Of a stretch of 64,000 bases of DNA, positions 1 to 9,432 are shown one piece after another. The notes under the pieces are model-generated. The model was not told where the DNA came from and did not search any database. It saw only the letters and a list, made by a program, of their open reading frames with translations. This DNA is from Candidatus Gastranaerophilales bacterium (lineage in GTDB: Bacteria > Cyanobacteriota > Vampirovibrionia > Gastranaerophilales > Gastranaerophilaceae). How positions within the stretch are numbered: the stretch's first letter is position 1; each line of letters opens with the position of its first letter. The position numbers and the translations under genes were made by a program. The stretch covers positions 160,655-224,654 of the forward strand of contig CANQRH010000004.1 of assembly GCA_947626225.1 (NCBI GenBank), written 5' to 3'.

Positions 1-1090
1 CGTTTTTTGAGTGCATGTTATGTACAGTCGCAAGCCCTACCAGATACGGGATAAATTTTTCATCGTTTTTGTTTGTTTGGTTTGCATAAATATGAGTTTC
101 CGCTCCCGCATGGAACGATGTAATATCAGGTTCAACACCGACTTTTCTTGCCGCTGTTTCAAAAAGTATCGGAATATATTCATCATCAACCTTTTCAAAC
201 GGCGGAAGATGTTCTTCAAAATTTATCCGCGCCTGAGCCACTTCGCCGTAATTCTTGTTAAATTCATCAATAACCAAACTCATTTTCAGCTTTAATTCTT
301 CCTCTTTTTTACGGCTTGAACTTCTTATTGAATAGCTTACGGAAGCTTCAGGGTTGATAATATTGGTAACATTAATATCTCCCGCACTGATTCCGCCAAG
401 GTTACAGGAAGTTACGACCGTTCCGTTTTCTTCGTAAAATACTCCCTGCGGTAGTTTTGAAATAATATCGGCTATAAGTTTTGCGGCGTTTGCTCTTGTT
501 TTGTCGCCGATATCTATGCCGGAGTGACCGCCTTTACGACTTTGAACATCAATTTTTACAAGCGTATAGCTTGCTCCCGAAACCTCTAACTGACCGAGAG
601 TATCGCTGTCGCATACCAATAAGTATTTCGATTTTATATTTTTAAAGTTCACATGCCTGATACCGGACATTCCCGATTCCTCGTCACGTGTGAATACGCA
701 TTCAAGCCCGCCGTGCTCAGTATCGGAATTTGCAATTTCTTTCGCAAAAAGCAGTGCATTTGCAACACCGGCTTTATCATCTCCGCCGAGAGTCCTGTTT
801 TCGGCATGAATATTGCCTTCCTCATCAAGATAAAGGTTTACGGGGCTGTCATCGCCTATAACGTCCATGTGTGCCGATAAAAGAAGCGGTTCTTTGCCTG
901 AAACCGTTGCCGGAATATCTATAAGCACATTCCCGTAATCATCAAGAGTACATTTCATATTGTTTTTTGAACAGTATTCTTTGATAAATTGTGCTACTTT
1001 TTCCTCATGCAGCGACGGTGACGGGATTTGAGCAAGTGTGCAGAAAAGGTCTATAAGCTCATGTTCGTTTCTTAATTCTTGTATATCCAT
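1..1090 (-). CDS. M20-family zinc aminopeptidase, PepT-like (3' end cut by window edge)
   Basis: Read on the minus strand from ATG at 1090, the frame is open to the window edge (363 codons). It predicts a cytosolic M20 metallopeptidase of the tripeptide-aminopeptidase (PepT-like) type, which trims N-terminal residues from small peptides. Visible motifs are the first zinc-ligand block SAHMD (His74, Asp76), the bridging LGGDDKAG (Asp104/105), the catalytic DEESG pair (Glu137/138), a lid-domain RKGGHSG, and a late HAGAE block near residue 340. PepT-like proteins run a little beyond what is visible, so perhaps 20-40 residues are missing. The start has a clear SD (AGAGAGG) and a promoter upstream. 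Family assignment is firm; the exact substrate and the PepT name are inferred. Confidence 0.85.
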   Translation of the reverse strand, partial: MDIQELRNEHELIDLFCTLAQIPSPSLHEEKVAQFIKEYCSKNNMKCTLDDYGNVLIDIPATVSGKEPLLLSAHMDVIGDDSPVNLYLDEEGNIHAENRTLGGDDKAGVANALLFAKEIANSDTEHGGLECVFTRDEESGMSGIRHVNFKNIKSKYLLVCDSDTLGQLEVSGASYTLVKIDVQSRKGGHSGIDIGDKTRANAAKLIADIISKLPQGVFYEENGTVVTSCNLGGISAGDINVTNIINPEASVSYSIRSSSRKKEEELKLKMSLVIDEFNKNYGEVAQARINFEEHLPPFEKVDDEYIPILFETAARKVGVEPDITSFHAGAETHIYANQTNKNDEKFIPYLVGLATVHNMHSKN

Positions 1091-1116
1091 TGTCTTTTCC
1101 TCTCTTTACAAGAATT

Positions 1117-1144
1117 ATTCTAGCACTTTTTGTGAATTTGGCAA
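1117..1144 (-). promoter_or_regulatory. Promoter of the M20 peptidase gene
   Basis: On the minus strand TTGCCA (1144-1139), a 16-nt spacer and TAGAAT (1122-1117) lie about 27 nt before the start codon. The leader carries the SD AGAGAGG. The pattern is seen directly; activity is inferred. Confidence 0.6.
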
Positions 1145-1203
1145 CGGAATTAATCGAATAATTTGTTAATAAAATTTAACATTGTAACGAATTGTAAGCT
1201 TGA

Positions 1204-1233
1204 TTTACAAAACCCCGAAACCCTTGCTATAAT
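1204..1233 (+). promoter_or_regulatory. Promoter of the C13-tract gene
   Basis: TTTACA (1204-1209), an 18-nt spacer and TATAAT (1228-1233) preceded by TGC. Transcription would begin about 1240, at the start of the ATAGC tandem repeat, so the repeat would lie at the extreme 5' end of the mRNA. Confidence 0.6.
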
Positions 1234-1238
1234 TCCTC

Positions 1239-1273
1239 ATAGCATAGCATAGCATAGCATAGCATAGCATAGC
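1239..1273 (+). repeat. (ATAGC)7 pentanucleotide tandem repeat
   Basis: Seven perfect copies of ATAGC plus one extra base, directly downstream of a good -10 box and about 90 nt before the start codon of the C13-tract gene. A unit that is not a multiple of three in an untranslated leader cannot be explained by coding. It looks like a simple-sequence contingency tract that could alter promoter output or leader structure. Confidence 0.9.
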
Positions 1274-1365
1274 AGTAATTTTGCGTCTAATTCCGTTTTT
1301 TCTGAAATTTTTCTGCGGAGTTTGTTTTTATATAAATAAGAGAGTATAAAAATAAGGAAAACTTT

Positions 1366-3131
1366 ATGCAACCGATTTTGCCCCCCCCCCCCCATCAATT
1401 ACCGTAAGTAAAAACCTTGCTTCTTCAATAAGAAATTTTATTAAAGCACAGGGCGGTAAAAATGTTAGTGAAACTCAGATGAATGCTATTTTGCAAAAGG
1501 TGGCAAAATTTGATGCCGAACGTGATTCGGGAGCTCGTGCCGGCGGTTCAATATTTGACGGCGGAAGTAAATATTTGGGCGGTTCAGGCAGAGATTTTCA
1601 GGTTAAACAAGGACAAACAATACAGTTGAGCGTTGAAGAATATAACGAAATATTCGCAGGTTTTCTTGATGAAATTAAGGAGCCTAAACCTGAAAACAAG
1701 CCCAACATTCCGGAACTTCAAACACCTTCACTATCGGAACAAACTCTTACTAAGACATCGGAAATGCCCTCGCAACTTGAAAAAATGCCGACTGCAGAAA
1801 CAGAAACAATTTTGGATAGCGTCGACGGTAAAGTTCTTGAACGTGAAGTAAACGGTAAGAAAACAAAAATTTCCGTTGCAACCATTGACGGTCAGAAAGT
1901 TCGCAGGGAAATTAAAGAGGACGGTTCACTCGGCGATGAACTCGTAACAATTTCCACACACGGAAAAAATAAATATGTAACCAAATCCGAAATGGAAAAC
2001 CAAATGAAAACCGCTTTGGGATTGGATGAGAATGCCGAATTACCCTCTGACATTCAAGGTTCTTACGTTTCAGTGGGCGGAAATCCCGTTTTAATCTTTA
2101 AAAAAGACGGCAAGACCATGGATCAGGCAGAATTGAGAGAATATGTAAGTAATTTGAAAGTTCAAACGCAAGCATCTCCTGTACCTGAGGAAGTTGCCGC
2201 TGCTGAAGAAATTCCCGTTGCGGACGGAAATTCAACAGTTGAACAAAAGGATGAAGTGGTAATAAATGCTTCTGAAGTTAAAATTGAAAAACATGAAGTT
2301 GGGCCGGCAAATGATCCTAATTATGAAGCAAGCAGACTTTCACTGGTTAAGGAAGATTTTAATGCTAACGGACAGGTCGGAAAAATTTCGCAGGGTAAAT
2401 ATTACATTAACGGAATGGAAGTTTCAAAAGATGTTTATGATAGTGCAAAAGCAAGCGCAACTGCAAACGATACGGTTAAACCGGAGAACACAAAACTTAC
2501 ACCGGACGAAATAAATGCAAAAATAGCTGATTTAAAACCCGGTGAGGAGTTTAAGTATCAGTATTCATCCGGCTATTCATTGGGAAGCAGCAGTTTTCAC
2601 GAATCTAAACCTATCAAATGGAAACGCGAAGATGACGGAACTCTTACCAAGACCACACGCGAATTTGTATATGCAGATAACGGAACAGTTGTTCTGAATT
2701 TGTCCGAACATTATTCTGCTGACGGTAAAACATTGTTAGATAAAGATACTAATGCAAAATCTTTAGTATGTGCCAAGGAATTAAAATCTACAATACATTA
2801 TCAAAACGGAAAGACAACCGATATCACAACCGATTTAACAAATGTTGATAAACATCTTTTAAAACGTGGTCTGTACGGAAGTTATGATTCCGCATCAAGA
2901 TTGTTATCATCACTAACTAATCAGGCAAAAATAGATTCTGATAAATTTTCATCTCAAGAATTTAGAAATACCGATGGAGAATCCGTTGTAATTTTTAAAG
3001 ATAACAAATTCTTTAATGAAAAAGGTAAAGAGATTGACTTTGATAAAGCGCATAAGATTTTATCAAAATTAAATGAATCAGGCAAATTAGGTTCTTTGGT
3101 TCAGATATACCAAAACGATATAGCGGAATAA
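1366..3131 (+). CDS. Hypothetical Gly/Asp/Lys-rich surface or structural protein, frame broken at a C13 tract
   Basis: From 1479 the frame is open to 3131 (550 aa), but the only start with a ribosome site is ATG at 1366 (AAGGA 8 nt upstream). That frame runs M-Q-P-I-L into a poly-C tract of 13 (1381-1393) and then stops. With 14 (or 11) C residues it would read a poly-proline and continue into the long frame through V-S-K-N-L-A-S-S-I-R, giving about 588 aa. Both sides of the tract look coding, so I annotate one gene that is OFF as sequenced. The product has no recognised domain. It is hydrophilic, with an acidic Pro/Glu-rich segment (residues about 60-110 of the long frame) and repeated motifs of the type DGKxxxREVNGKK. 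There is no obvious signal peptide. Homopolymer undercalling is the main alternative to phase variation. Confidence 0.7.
1381..1393 (+). repeat. Poly-C tract (C13) in the 5' coding region
   Basis: Thirteen consecutive C residues five codons after ATG 1366. The downstream frame needs 11 or 14. This is typical of slipped-strand phase-variable switches, but also of a sequencing or assembly indel. Confidence 0.95.
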
Positions 3132-3168
3132 AAAAACGGTAATCACACCTTTATATAATTGTGGTAAA

Positions 3169-5529
3169 TTAATTCACATCAATCACGCTGACACCGTCAC
3201 CGCCTTCACTGTCATTCCCGGGGCGGAATTTGGCGACATAAGGCGATGTGGACAGAAAATCCCTTACGGCTGATTTTAACGCACCCGTGCCGTGTCCGTG
3301 AATTACCGTAACATTCGCCAGATTTGCAAGACTCGCTTTGTCAAGATAAAATTCAAGGCTGTCAAGCGCTTCCTCTACCTTGTAACCGCGAAGGTCAAGC
3401 GTGTTTGATATATCGGTTTTCCTAAGCTCAAAACTTTCCAAGGATTTGGGTTTGTAAACATTTTGCTTCTTCTCGTAAGCTTCATCATAAGGCGCAAGTT
3501 TTTCACACTTAATTTTTGTTTTTATATTGCCCATCTGAACGCTTGCATATTGATTTTTGTCAGGCAGAGAAAGCAAAACCACCGGCTGATTTAATCCTTT
3601 TAAAAGCAGTTTGTCGTTAACTTTTACATTTTCCCAGTCTATATCCGCGTACTTTTGCTTTTCATCGTATTGGGATAAATCCGAACGGAATTTGCTTTCC
3701 GTTTGTGCAAGCCTTGCATAAGACCGCCTTGCAATCTTTTCGGTTTTTTCCCGCCGCAATTCATCAAGTATTTCTTTGATTTCCGATTTGACCTCCAAAA
3801 GCTCACGATCAAATTTGTCTTTTATGTTTTTAACCGTTTTTTTCTTGTCTTTTCGCGCATTTTCCAGTGCAATTTCATATTCCCGCTTGATATTTTCGGA
3901 TTCTTCCTTAATTTCATCTGCTTCTTTGAGACTTTGTGCAAGTTTTGCCTGTGTTTCCTGTAATTTTTCCACAACAAGTATTGAAGGATCTTTCGTGGAA
4001 ACTACAATTTCTTTGGCTTTTCGCGTAAGTTCTTCATCCAGCCCGAGATTTTGTGCAATTGATATTGCGTTGCTGAGTCCCGGAATGCCCAACAAAAGCT
4101 TGTATGTCGGTTTTAAGGTCTCCGTGTCAAATTCCACCGATGCATTTTTAAAATACGGATTCGTATATTCAAGCGCTTTTAACTCTCCGTAATGCGTCGT
4201 AACGGTCGATTTAACATTTTCCCGTGCAAGTTTTTCAAGGATTACCTGAGCCAAAACGGCACCTTCTACGGGATCGGTGCCCGCACATATTTCATCAAGA
4301 ATTACAAAAGTTTTGGGGTTGCTTTCCTTCAGGATTTCTATAATGTTTGTCATATGTGATGAAAATGTCGAAAGATTTTGCAAAATACTCTGATCATCTC
4401 CGATATCGGCGTAAACTCTCTCAAACGGATAAATTTTTGCATGTGTGCAGGGCAGAAACATTCCCGTTTTTGCCATAAGAATAAATAACCCGATTGTTTT
4501 TATCGTAACGGTTTTTCCGCCGGTGTTGGAACCTGTGATTATTACCGATTTGTATTCTTTTCCTATTTCAAAATTGTTTGTAACTATATTTTCAACATTT
4601 AAAAGCGGATGACGCATATTCTCAAGTTCAACAATTCTCTCGGTCACAATTTCGGGCTCTGCGGCATTGAATTTTACCGCGTAACGTGCTTTTGCAAAAT
4701 GATAATCTATTGTGGCAAGTATTCCTTCACTCAATGCCAAATCTTTTATCGCAATTTTTACAAGTCCCGTCAGTTCGGTCAAAATTCTGATAATTTCGGA
4801 ATGAATTTTTGAATTGATTTCTCTGATTTTGTTGTTCAAAGGCACGATTTGTGAAGGTTCTATGTAAAAAGTTTTATTCGTTGCGGAAACATCGTGAACG
4901 ATACCCTGTACTTTACTTTTTGAAGATGCCATTACCTGAAAGACAATTCTGTCATCTCTTGTTGTGTAAATATTTTCCTGAAGATGTTTTGTAAACTCCG
5001 GGGAATTTAAAAGTGAGCTTACCGTGTTTTTAAGGTTTTTTTCGGTATCTTTAAGGGAAGAATAAAGCCCTTTAAGTTCGGGCGTTGCATCATGTTTAAC
5101 GCTCAAATTCTCATCAAAAGTATTGAATATTCTTTCTTCAAGAAGCTTATCGGAAATTAAATCCCGTGAAGCTTGGAAAAGTATTGCTTCTTCGGGAAGA
5201 TTTTCACTCAAAAACTTTTTTACAAGCCTTGAAGTTTTAAGGGTTTTAGCCGTATCAATAAGCATTTGTTCAGACAGATAGCCCGTATTAAGATTGCTTT
5301 TTATTTCCTCAATATTTGCGATATATTCAATCGGTATGTCACAAGGCATATCGAGAACAAATTTTGCTTCCCTTGTGCACCGGAGTTCTTTGTTTATTTT
5401 TACTATATCGTCAAACGGCAATGTTTCAAGGCAGATTCTTTTGCTCTGCGGAGTTTTTGCAAAATCGGCAAGCTGTTCGGATATTTTGTCAAATTCAAGT
5501 GCTTTTCGGCTTTTTTCGCTGATATTCAT
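3169..5529 (-). CDS. mutS2: MutS2 family ATPase with Smr nuclease domain
   Basis: At 786 aa it is full length for MutS2. The core is clamp/lever helices (about 20-300), then a MutS-type ABC ATPase with Walker A GSNTGGKTV (about residue 335) and a DEICAGTDPVEG Walker B/signature block (about 420). A long coiled coil follows (about 520-640), and a C-terminal Smr domain contains LDLRG and HGHGTGAL. MutS2 binds branched DNA or collided ribosomes depending on species, and suppresses recombination in some. It is divergent from the SDR gene at 5572. No SD precedes the ATG; instead TATTAT lies 7 nt upstream, which suggests a leaderless mRNA. Identity is firm; the role in this organism is open. Confidence 0.95.
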   Translation of the reverse strand: MNISEKSRKALEFDKISEQLADFAKTPQSKRICLETLPFDDIVKINKELRCTREAKFVLDMPCDIPIEYIANIEEIKSNLNTGYLSEQMLIDTAKTLKTSRLVKKFLSENLPEEAILFQASRDLISDKLLEERIFNTFDENLSVKHDATPELKGLYSSLKDTEKNLKNTVSSLLNSPEFTKHLQENIYTTRDDRIVFQVMASSKSKVQGIVHDVSATNKTFYIEPSQIVPLNNKIREINSKIHSEIIRILTELTGLVKIAIKDLALSEGILATIDYHFAKARYAVKFNAAEPEIVTERIVELENMRHPLLNVENIVTNNFEIGKEYKSVIITGSNTGGKTVTIKTIGLFILMAKTGMFLPCTHAKIYPFERVYADIGDDQSILQNLSTFSSHMTNIIEILKESNPKTFVILDEICAGTDPVEGAVLAQVILEKLARENVKSTVTTHYGELKALEYTNPYFKNASVEFDTETLKPTYKLLLGIPGLSNAISIAQNLGLDEELTRKAKEIVVSTKDPSILVVEKLQETQAKLAQSLKEADEIKEESENIKREYEIALENARKDKKKTVKNIKDKFDRELLEVKSEIKEILDELRREKTEKIARRSYARLAQTESKFRSDLSQYDEKQKYADIDWENVKVNDKLLLKGLNQPVVLLSLPDKNQYASVQMGNIKTKIKCEKLAPYDEAYEKKQNVYKPKSLESFELRKTDISNTLDLRGYKVEEALDSLEFYLDKASLANLANVTVIHGHGTGALKSAVRDFLSTSPYVAKFRPGNDSEGGDGVSVIDVN

Positions 5530-5536
5530 AATGCAT

Positions 5537-5565
5537 ATAATAATATAAAAATGTCATGGTATAAT
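5537..5565. promoter_or_regulatory. Divergent leaderless promoters of mutS2 and the SDR gene
   Basis: Minus strand: TATTAT at 5542-5537, 7 nt before the mutS2 ATG (5529). Plus strand: extended TGgTATAAT at 5557-5565, 6 nt before the SDR ATG (5572). Neither gene has room for an SD, so both transcripts are predicted to start at or beside their start codon. Confidence 0.6.
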
Positions 5566-5571
5566 TGATTT

Positions 5572-6372
5572 ATGAAGAAATATGTAATTACGGGCTCAAC
5601 ATCGGGTATCGGCAAAGCTTTACTTGAGCATTTTTGTGAAGAAAACATTGTTTTTGCAGGCTACAGAAATGAAAAATACCTTGCGGATTTGAAAAAATTT
5701 GAAAACGTAATTCCGTTTTATATTGATATGGAAAAAACCGAAACGATTGAGCAGGCAGCCGAATTTATTAAATCAAAAACAGATAAGATTAATACGCTGT
5801 TAAATGTTGCGGGCTGTGTTACCGCGGGGATTACGGAGAGAATTGATATAAATAAAATTAAAAATCAGTTTCAAGTTAATACATTTTCTCATCTGGATTT
5901 TACACAAAGGCTTTCTGATATTTTAAAAGACGGGAAAATTATAAATATAAGTTCTATGGCAAGTTTTGGGATTTTTCCGTTTGTTGCGCCTTACTGTGCT
6001 TCCAAGCGTGCGCTTGATATACTGTTTAATTCCATGATGCTTGAGTCTGACGTGAAAGTCGTATCAATAAAACCCGGTGTTATAGCTACGCCTCTGTGGG
6101 ATAAATCCGTTGAATTAAATCAGGACTCCATTGAAAATTCCGCAGGATATGAAAACCAAATGAAATATATGGTTAACAGTGCGCGTAAGAACGGTCAAAA
6201 CGGATTAAATGTTCAAAAAGTCGTTGATTTAATAATAAAAGTTGACGGTATGGACAATCCCAAACCTTCTTATACGGTCGGTAAAGATGCATACTTCGCA
6301 CAAATAATATCAAGACTGCCTTTTGATATTCAAAATAAACTTATAAAACTCGGTTTAAGGTATAAATTTTAA
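5572..6372 (+). CDS. SDR-family NAD(P)-dependent oxidoreductase
   Basis: A 266-aa classical short-chain dehydrogenase. The nucleotide-binding motif TGSTSGIG is at residues 7-14, NVAG at about 79-82, the catalytic Ser in INISSM, and the Y-x3-K pair in YCASK (about 142-146). The KPGVIATPL segment after it is typical of the class, and the C-terminal third resembles retinol-dehydrogenase-like SDRs. The substrate cannot be told. Starts at an ATG with an extended -10 only 6 nt upstream and no SD. It stands alone, with 126 nt before rimO. Confidence 0.85.
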   Translation: MKKYVITGSTSGIGKALLEHFCEENIVFAGYRNEKYLADLKKFENVIPFYIDMEKTETIEQAAEFIKSKTDKINTLLNVAGCVTAGITERIDINKIKNQFQVNTFSHLDFTQRLSDILKDGKIINISSMASFGIFPFVAPYCASKRALDILFNSMMLESDVKVVSIKPGVIATPLWDKSVELNQDSIENSAGYENQMKYMVNSARKNGQNGLNVQKVVDLIIKVDGMDNPKPSYTVGKDAYFAQIISRLPFDIQNKLIKLGLRYKF

Positions 6373-6498
6373 GTTCTTAGCCTGAAAGATTGCGAATAAG
6401 ACATTTCCCTTGACGGAAAAGGACAATTGTTCGTACATAATTCATACGCCGATTAGCTCATTCACTTATTTATTCTTTTGTGTTAATGTTTCTATGAT

Positions 6499-7803
6499 AT
6501 GAAAATTGCTTTATTAAATCACGGATGTGCAAAAAACCTTGTTGACAGTGAACTTATGCTCGGACTTTTGGCTCAAAAGGGGCATCAAATTACGCTTGAT
6601 GAAAATGATGCGGATATTGTGGTTATAAATACCTGTTCATTTATTCATGATGCTGAAAAGGAATCCGTTCAATCAATTTTGCAGATTGCTCAGAGCGGTA
6701 AAAAGGTTATTGTAACCGGTTGTCTGCCTCAGAAGTATAAAGGTGATTTGAAAAAAGCAATTCCGGAAATTTCCGGTATGGTTGGAACCTCAGATTTAAA
6801 AGAGATTGCGGATGTTGTTGAAAAAGTTGCAAACAATGAACGTTATGTTTCAAAAGTTTCCGAAAAGCCCGATTATGTTTACCCTGAGAATATCGAAAGA
6901 CAGCAGATAACAGTTGGTGCAAGTTCTTATATAAAAATTGCAGACGGATGCAATTATCACTGCGGATACTGTATTATTCCAAATCTGCGCGGGGAATACC
7001 ATTCCCGTCCGATTGAAAGTATTGTTGATGAAGCGAAAGCGCTTGTCCAAAAAGGGGTGACGGAAATTGTTCTTATTGCTCAGGATACAACAAGCTATGG
7101 TATAGACTTATACGGCAGGCAGTCGCTCCCAAAGCTTCTTGAAGAACTAAACAAAACAGACGGTTTGGGCTGGATCAGAATTATGTATGCTTATCCTTCC
7201 CAGATGACGGATGAACTTATTGATGCGATTGCAAAATTTGACAAAGTGGTAAAATATATTGATCTTCCGCTTCAGCATTGCAATGCGGAAATTTTGAAAG
7301 CTATGCGCCGTCCGGTTATGGATTACGAAGAACTTATCCGCAAAATCAGAAGCAAAATACCTGATGTGGCTGTTCGAACCGCATTTATTGTGGGATATCC
7401 CGGAGAAACCGATGAGCAGTTTAACGAACTTTATGACTTTGTTAAACGGGTTAAATTCGATAAAATGGGCGTATTTGAATATTCAAGAGAAAAAAATACA
7501 GTTTCATATTCAATGACTGAGCAGATTCCGGCAAAGGTAAAAAAACAAAGATATAATAAGCTGATGAAATTACAGCAAAAAATTTCGAGAGAAATTAATG
7601 AAACTTATGTAGGAAAAACTATTCCTTGTATTGTTGAGGGATATACTGATGACGGAGTTGTTTTAATGCGCTCCGGGCATGACGCACCTGAAATTGACGG
7701 ACTGGTTTATGCATCGTCTGCTGATAAAGCGGTTCCCGGAGATATTGAAAATGTTTATATTGAGCGTGCGGATGAGTACGATTTATACGGAATTTTACAA
7801 TAA
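6499..7803 (+). CDS. rimO: Ribosomal protein S12 methylthiotransferase RimO
   Basis: At 434 aa it is the normal length for RimO, which adds a methylthio group to Asp of ribosomal protein S12 through radical SAM chemistry and an auxiliary cluster. The N-terminal UPF0004 domain has three conserved cysteines (NHGCAKN, NTCSF, TGCLPQ). The radical-SAM CxxxCxxC is GCNYHCGYC at about residue 152, and the C-terminal TRAM domain covers about residues 370-434. LPLQHCNAEILKAMRR is typical of the MiaB/RimO family, and the overall form fits RimO rather than MiaB. No SD is seen before the ATG. Confidence 0.93.
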   Translation: MKIALLNHGCAKNLVDSELMLGLLAQKGHQITLDENDADIVVINTCSFIHDAEKESVQSILQIAQSGKKVIVTGCLPQKYKGDLKKAIPEISGMVGTSDLKEIADVVEKVANNERYVSKVSEKPDYVYPENIERQQITVGASSYIKIADGCNYHCGYCIIPNLRGEYHSRPIESIVDEAKALVQKGVTEIVLIAQDTTSYGIDLYGRQSLPKLLEELNKTDGLGWIRIMYAYPSQMTDELIDAIAKFDKVVKYIDLPLQHCNAEILKAMRRPVMDYEELIRKIRSKIPDVAVRTAFIVGYPGETDEQFNELYDFVKRVKFDKMGVFEYSREKNTVSYSMTEQIPAKVKKQRYNKLMKLQQKISREINETYVGKTIPCIVEGYTDDGVVLMRSGHDAPEIDGLVYASSADKAVPGDIENVYIERADEYDLYGILQ

Positions 7804-7813
7804 ATTATTATTG

Positions 7814-7822
7814 TGTTATAAA
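7814..7822 (+). promoter_or_regulatory. Extended -10 of the flippase gene (leaderless arrangement)
   Basis: TGtTATAAA ends 7 nt before ATG 7830, with no SD in between. It has the same geometry as several other genes here. Confidence 0.5.
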
Positions 7823-7829
7823 AATAATT

Positions 7830-9287
7830 ATGGAATTTACGGAAAACAGAGAAGTTGAACAAGAGCAGTTAAAAGCTATTTTTAGAGATATGGCAAAGTA
7901 TTCTCCGTCAAAGATATGCGGAATGCTTGGAAATGCCGTCATTGTTCCGGTATATACAAGTCTTTTATCGCCGGAACAGTATGGGTTGTATTCACTGTCA
8001 ATAGCGGTTTTGTCATTTTTGTGTATTTTATTTTCCGATTGGATTGGGTTATCGGGTTTAAGATTTTTTAAACACAATCAGATGATGGATAATATGCCGA
8101 AATATTTGACTACTCTTGTCACAATGCTTGCATCAAACATATTTATAATGTTTGTTCTGTCATATATATTCAGAAATAATTTTTATAACTTTTTCCATAT
8201 ACCGGTAAAATATTTCTTTGCGATTCTGTTTTTGATAATTCCGGTTGCGATAAGAGCTTTGCTGTTCCAACTTTTGAGGGCGCAGTTAAAGTCTATATCA
8301 TTTACAATTTCTACGATTGCAAACCAAATTATGACGATTTTGCTTTCCGTATTTTTTGTAAAAGTTTTCCATCTCGGAGCGATAGCATTGCTTTTGGGTA
8401 TGGCTGTTTCAATCACTTTAACGGATTTGCTGTTGATATATCAGAGCAATATATTGTCTTGGTTTAAGTTACAGCGTATAGAATGGCATTCCGTGCTGCC
8501 GATAATTACTTACGGAATACCGATTGCCGCAACTTCTTTAAGCGCTTGGATAATCAATCAAAGCAATAAATTCATTATGAACAGTATCCACGGATTTTCT
8601 CAGGTGGGGCTTGTCGGTGTTGCATACGGGTTGACGTTTTCACTTTTGCTGACAATATTTTCAATAATTACGGTTGCGGCAATCCCGCGTATCATAAATA
8701 TGTATGAAGAAAAAATTGACGTAAGACCGATTATTTCGAGGTTTACCGGATATTTTATACTCATTGCACTTCCGGTAATTACGGTAATTTCGGTTTACTC
8801 AATTGATTATGTGGGCATGCTCTCATCGAACGAAAAATTTTTGGAAGCGTTTAAGTTAATACCATATTTTGCTTTTGGTTCATTCTTTATGGCGATTACC
8901 GATTACACAACATTGCAGTATCACCTTGCAAATAAGACTTATATTGATTTTATAATTAAGCTGATATCAGGGATTACGGGTGTTGTATTGAATATCTTAT
9001 TAATTCCTCAATACGGGCTTCAGGGAGTCGGAATAGCGACATTAGGTGCTAACTTCTTATATTTTCTGCTCAGCATAATTATAGTTTTGCCGGGGTTAAG
9101 GCTTATTTATCCTGTTTTGACGCTTTCAAGAATATTTATTGCATTTGTCCCGACAGCATTGCTTTATTATGTGTTCCGAAATTATCTGTCTGCTCCCGCA
9201 CTTGTTGAAATGCTGGCTTTGATGGCTGTTTTCTACGGTGTTTACTTTGCACTGCAAAGAACAATCATGAAAAGAAAAGAATATTAA
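7830..9287 (+). CDS. Wzx-like polysaccharide flippase (MOP/MATE superfamily)
   Basis: A 485-aa integral membrane protein with about 12-14 hydrophobic segments and almost no polar loops. It opens with a short acidic N-terminus and the YSPSKICGMLGNAVIVPVYTSLLSPEQYGLYSLS block characteristic of oligosaccharide flippases of the Wzx/MOP family. Such proteins move lipid-linked sugar repeat units to the outer face of the inner membrane. It lies 27 nt after rimO but has its own -10 element. No polymerase or glycosyltransferase is adjacent; the glycan genes are at 52-63 kb. The substrate is unknown. Confidence 0.85.
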   Translation: MEFTENREVEQEQLKAIFRDMAKYSPSKICGMLGNAVIVPVYTSLLSPEQYGLYSLSIAVLSFLCILFSDWIGLSGLRFFKHNQMMDNMPKYLTTLVTMLASNIFIMFVLSYIFRNNFYNFFHIPVKYFFAILFLIIPVAIRALLFQLLRAQLKSISFTISTIANQIMTILLSVFFVKVFHLGAIALLLGMAVSITLTDLLLIYQSNILSWFKLQRIEWHSVLPIITYGIPIAATSLSAWIINQSNKFIMNSIHGFSQVGLVGVAYGLTFSLLLTIFSIITVAAIPRIINMYEEKIDVRPIISRFTGYFILIALPVITVISVYSIDYVGMLSSNEKFLEAFKLIPYFAFGSFFMAITDYTTLQYHLANKTYIDFIIKLISGITGVVLNILLIPQYGLQGVGIATLGANFLYFLLSIIIVLPGLRLIYPVLTLSRIFIAFVPTALLYYVFRNYLSAPALVEMLALMAVFYGVYFALQRTIMKRKEY

Positions 9288-9432
9288 GCTTAACAATTGT
9301 TAATAAACCGGCAAAAAAATATTTTCAGGAATTTATAAAAATATTATTAAGCATTTGTAATAATAAATGGTAAAATTTTTTTGCTCTTGCTAGTATTATT
9401 GTAAAGCTAACAATTATTGAAAGGATAATAAC

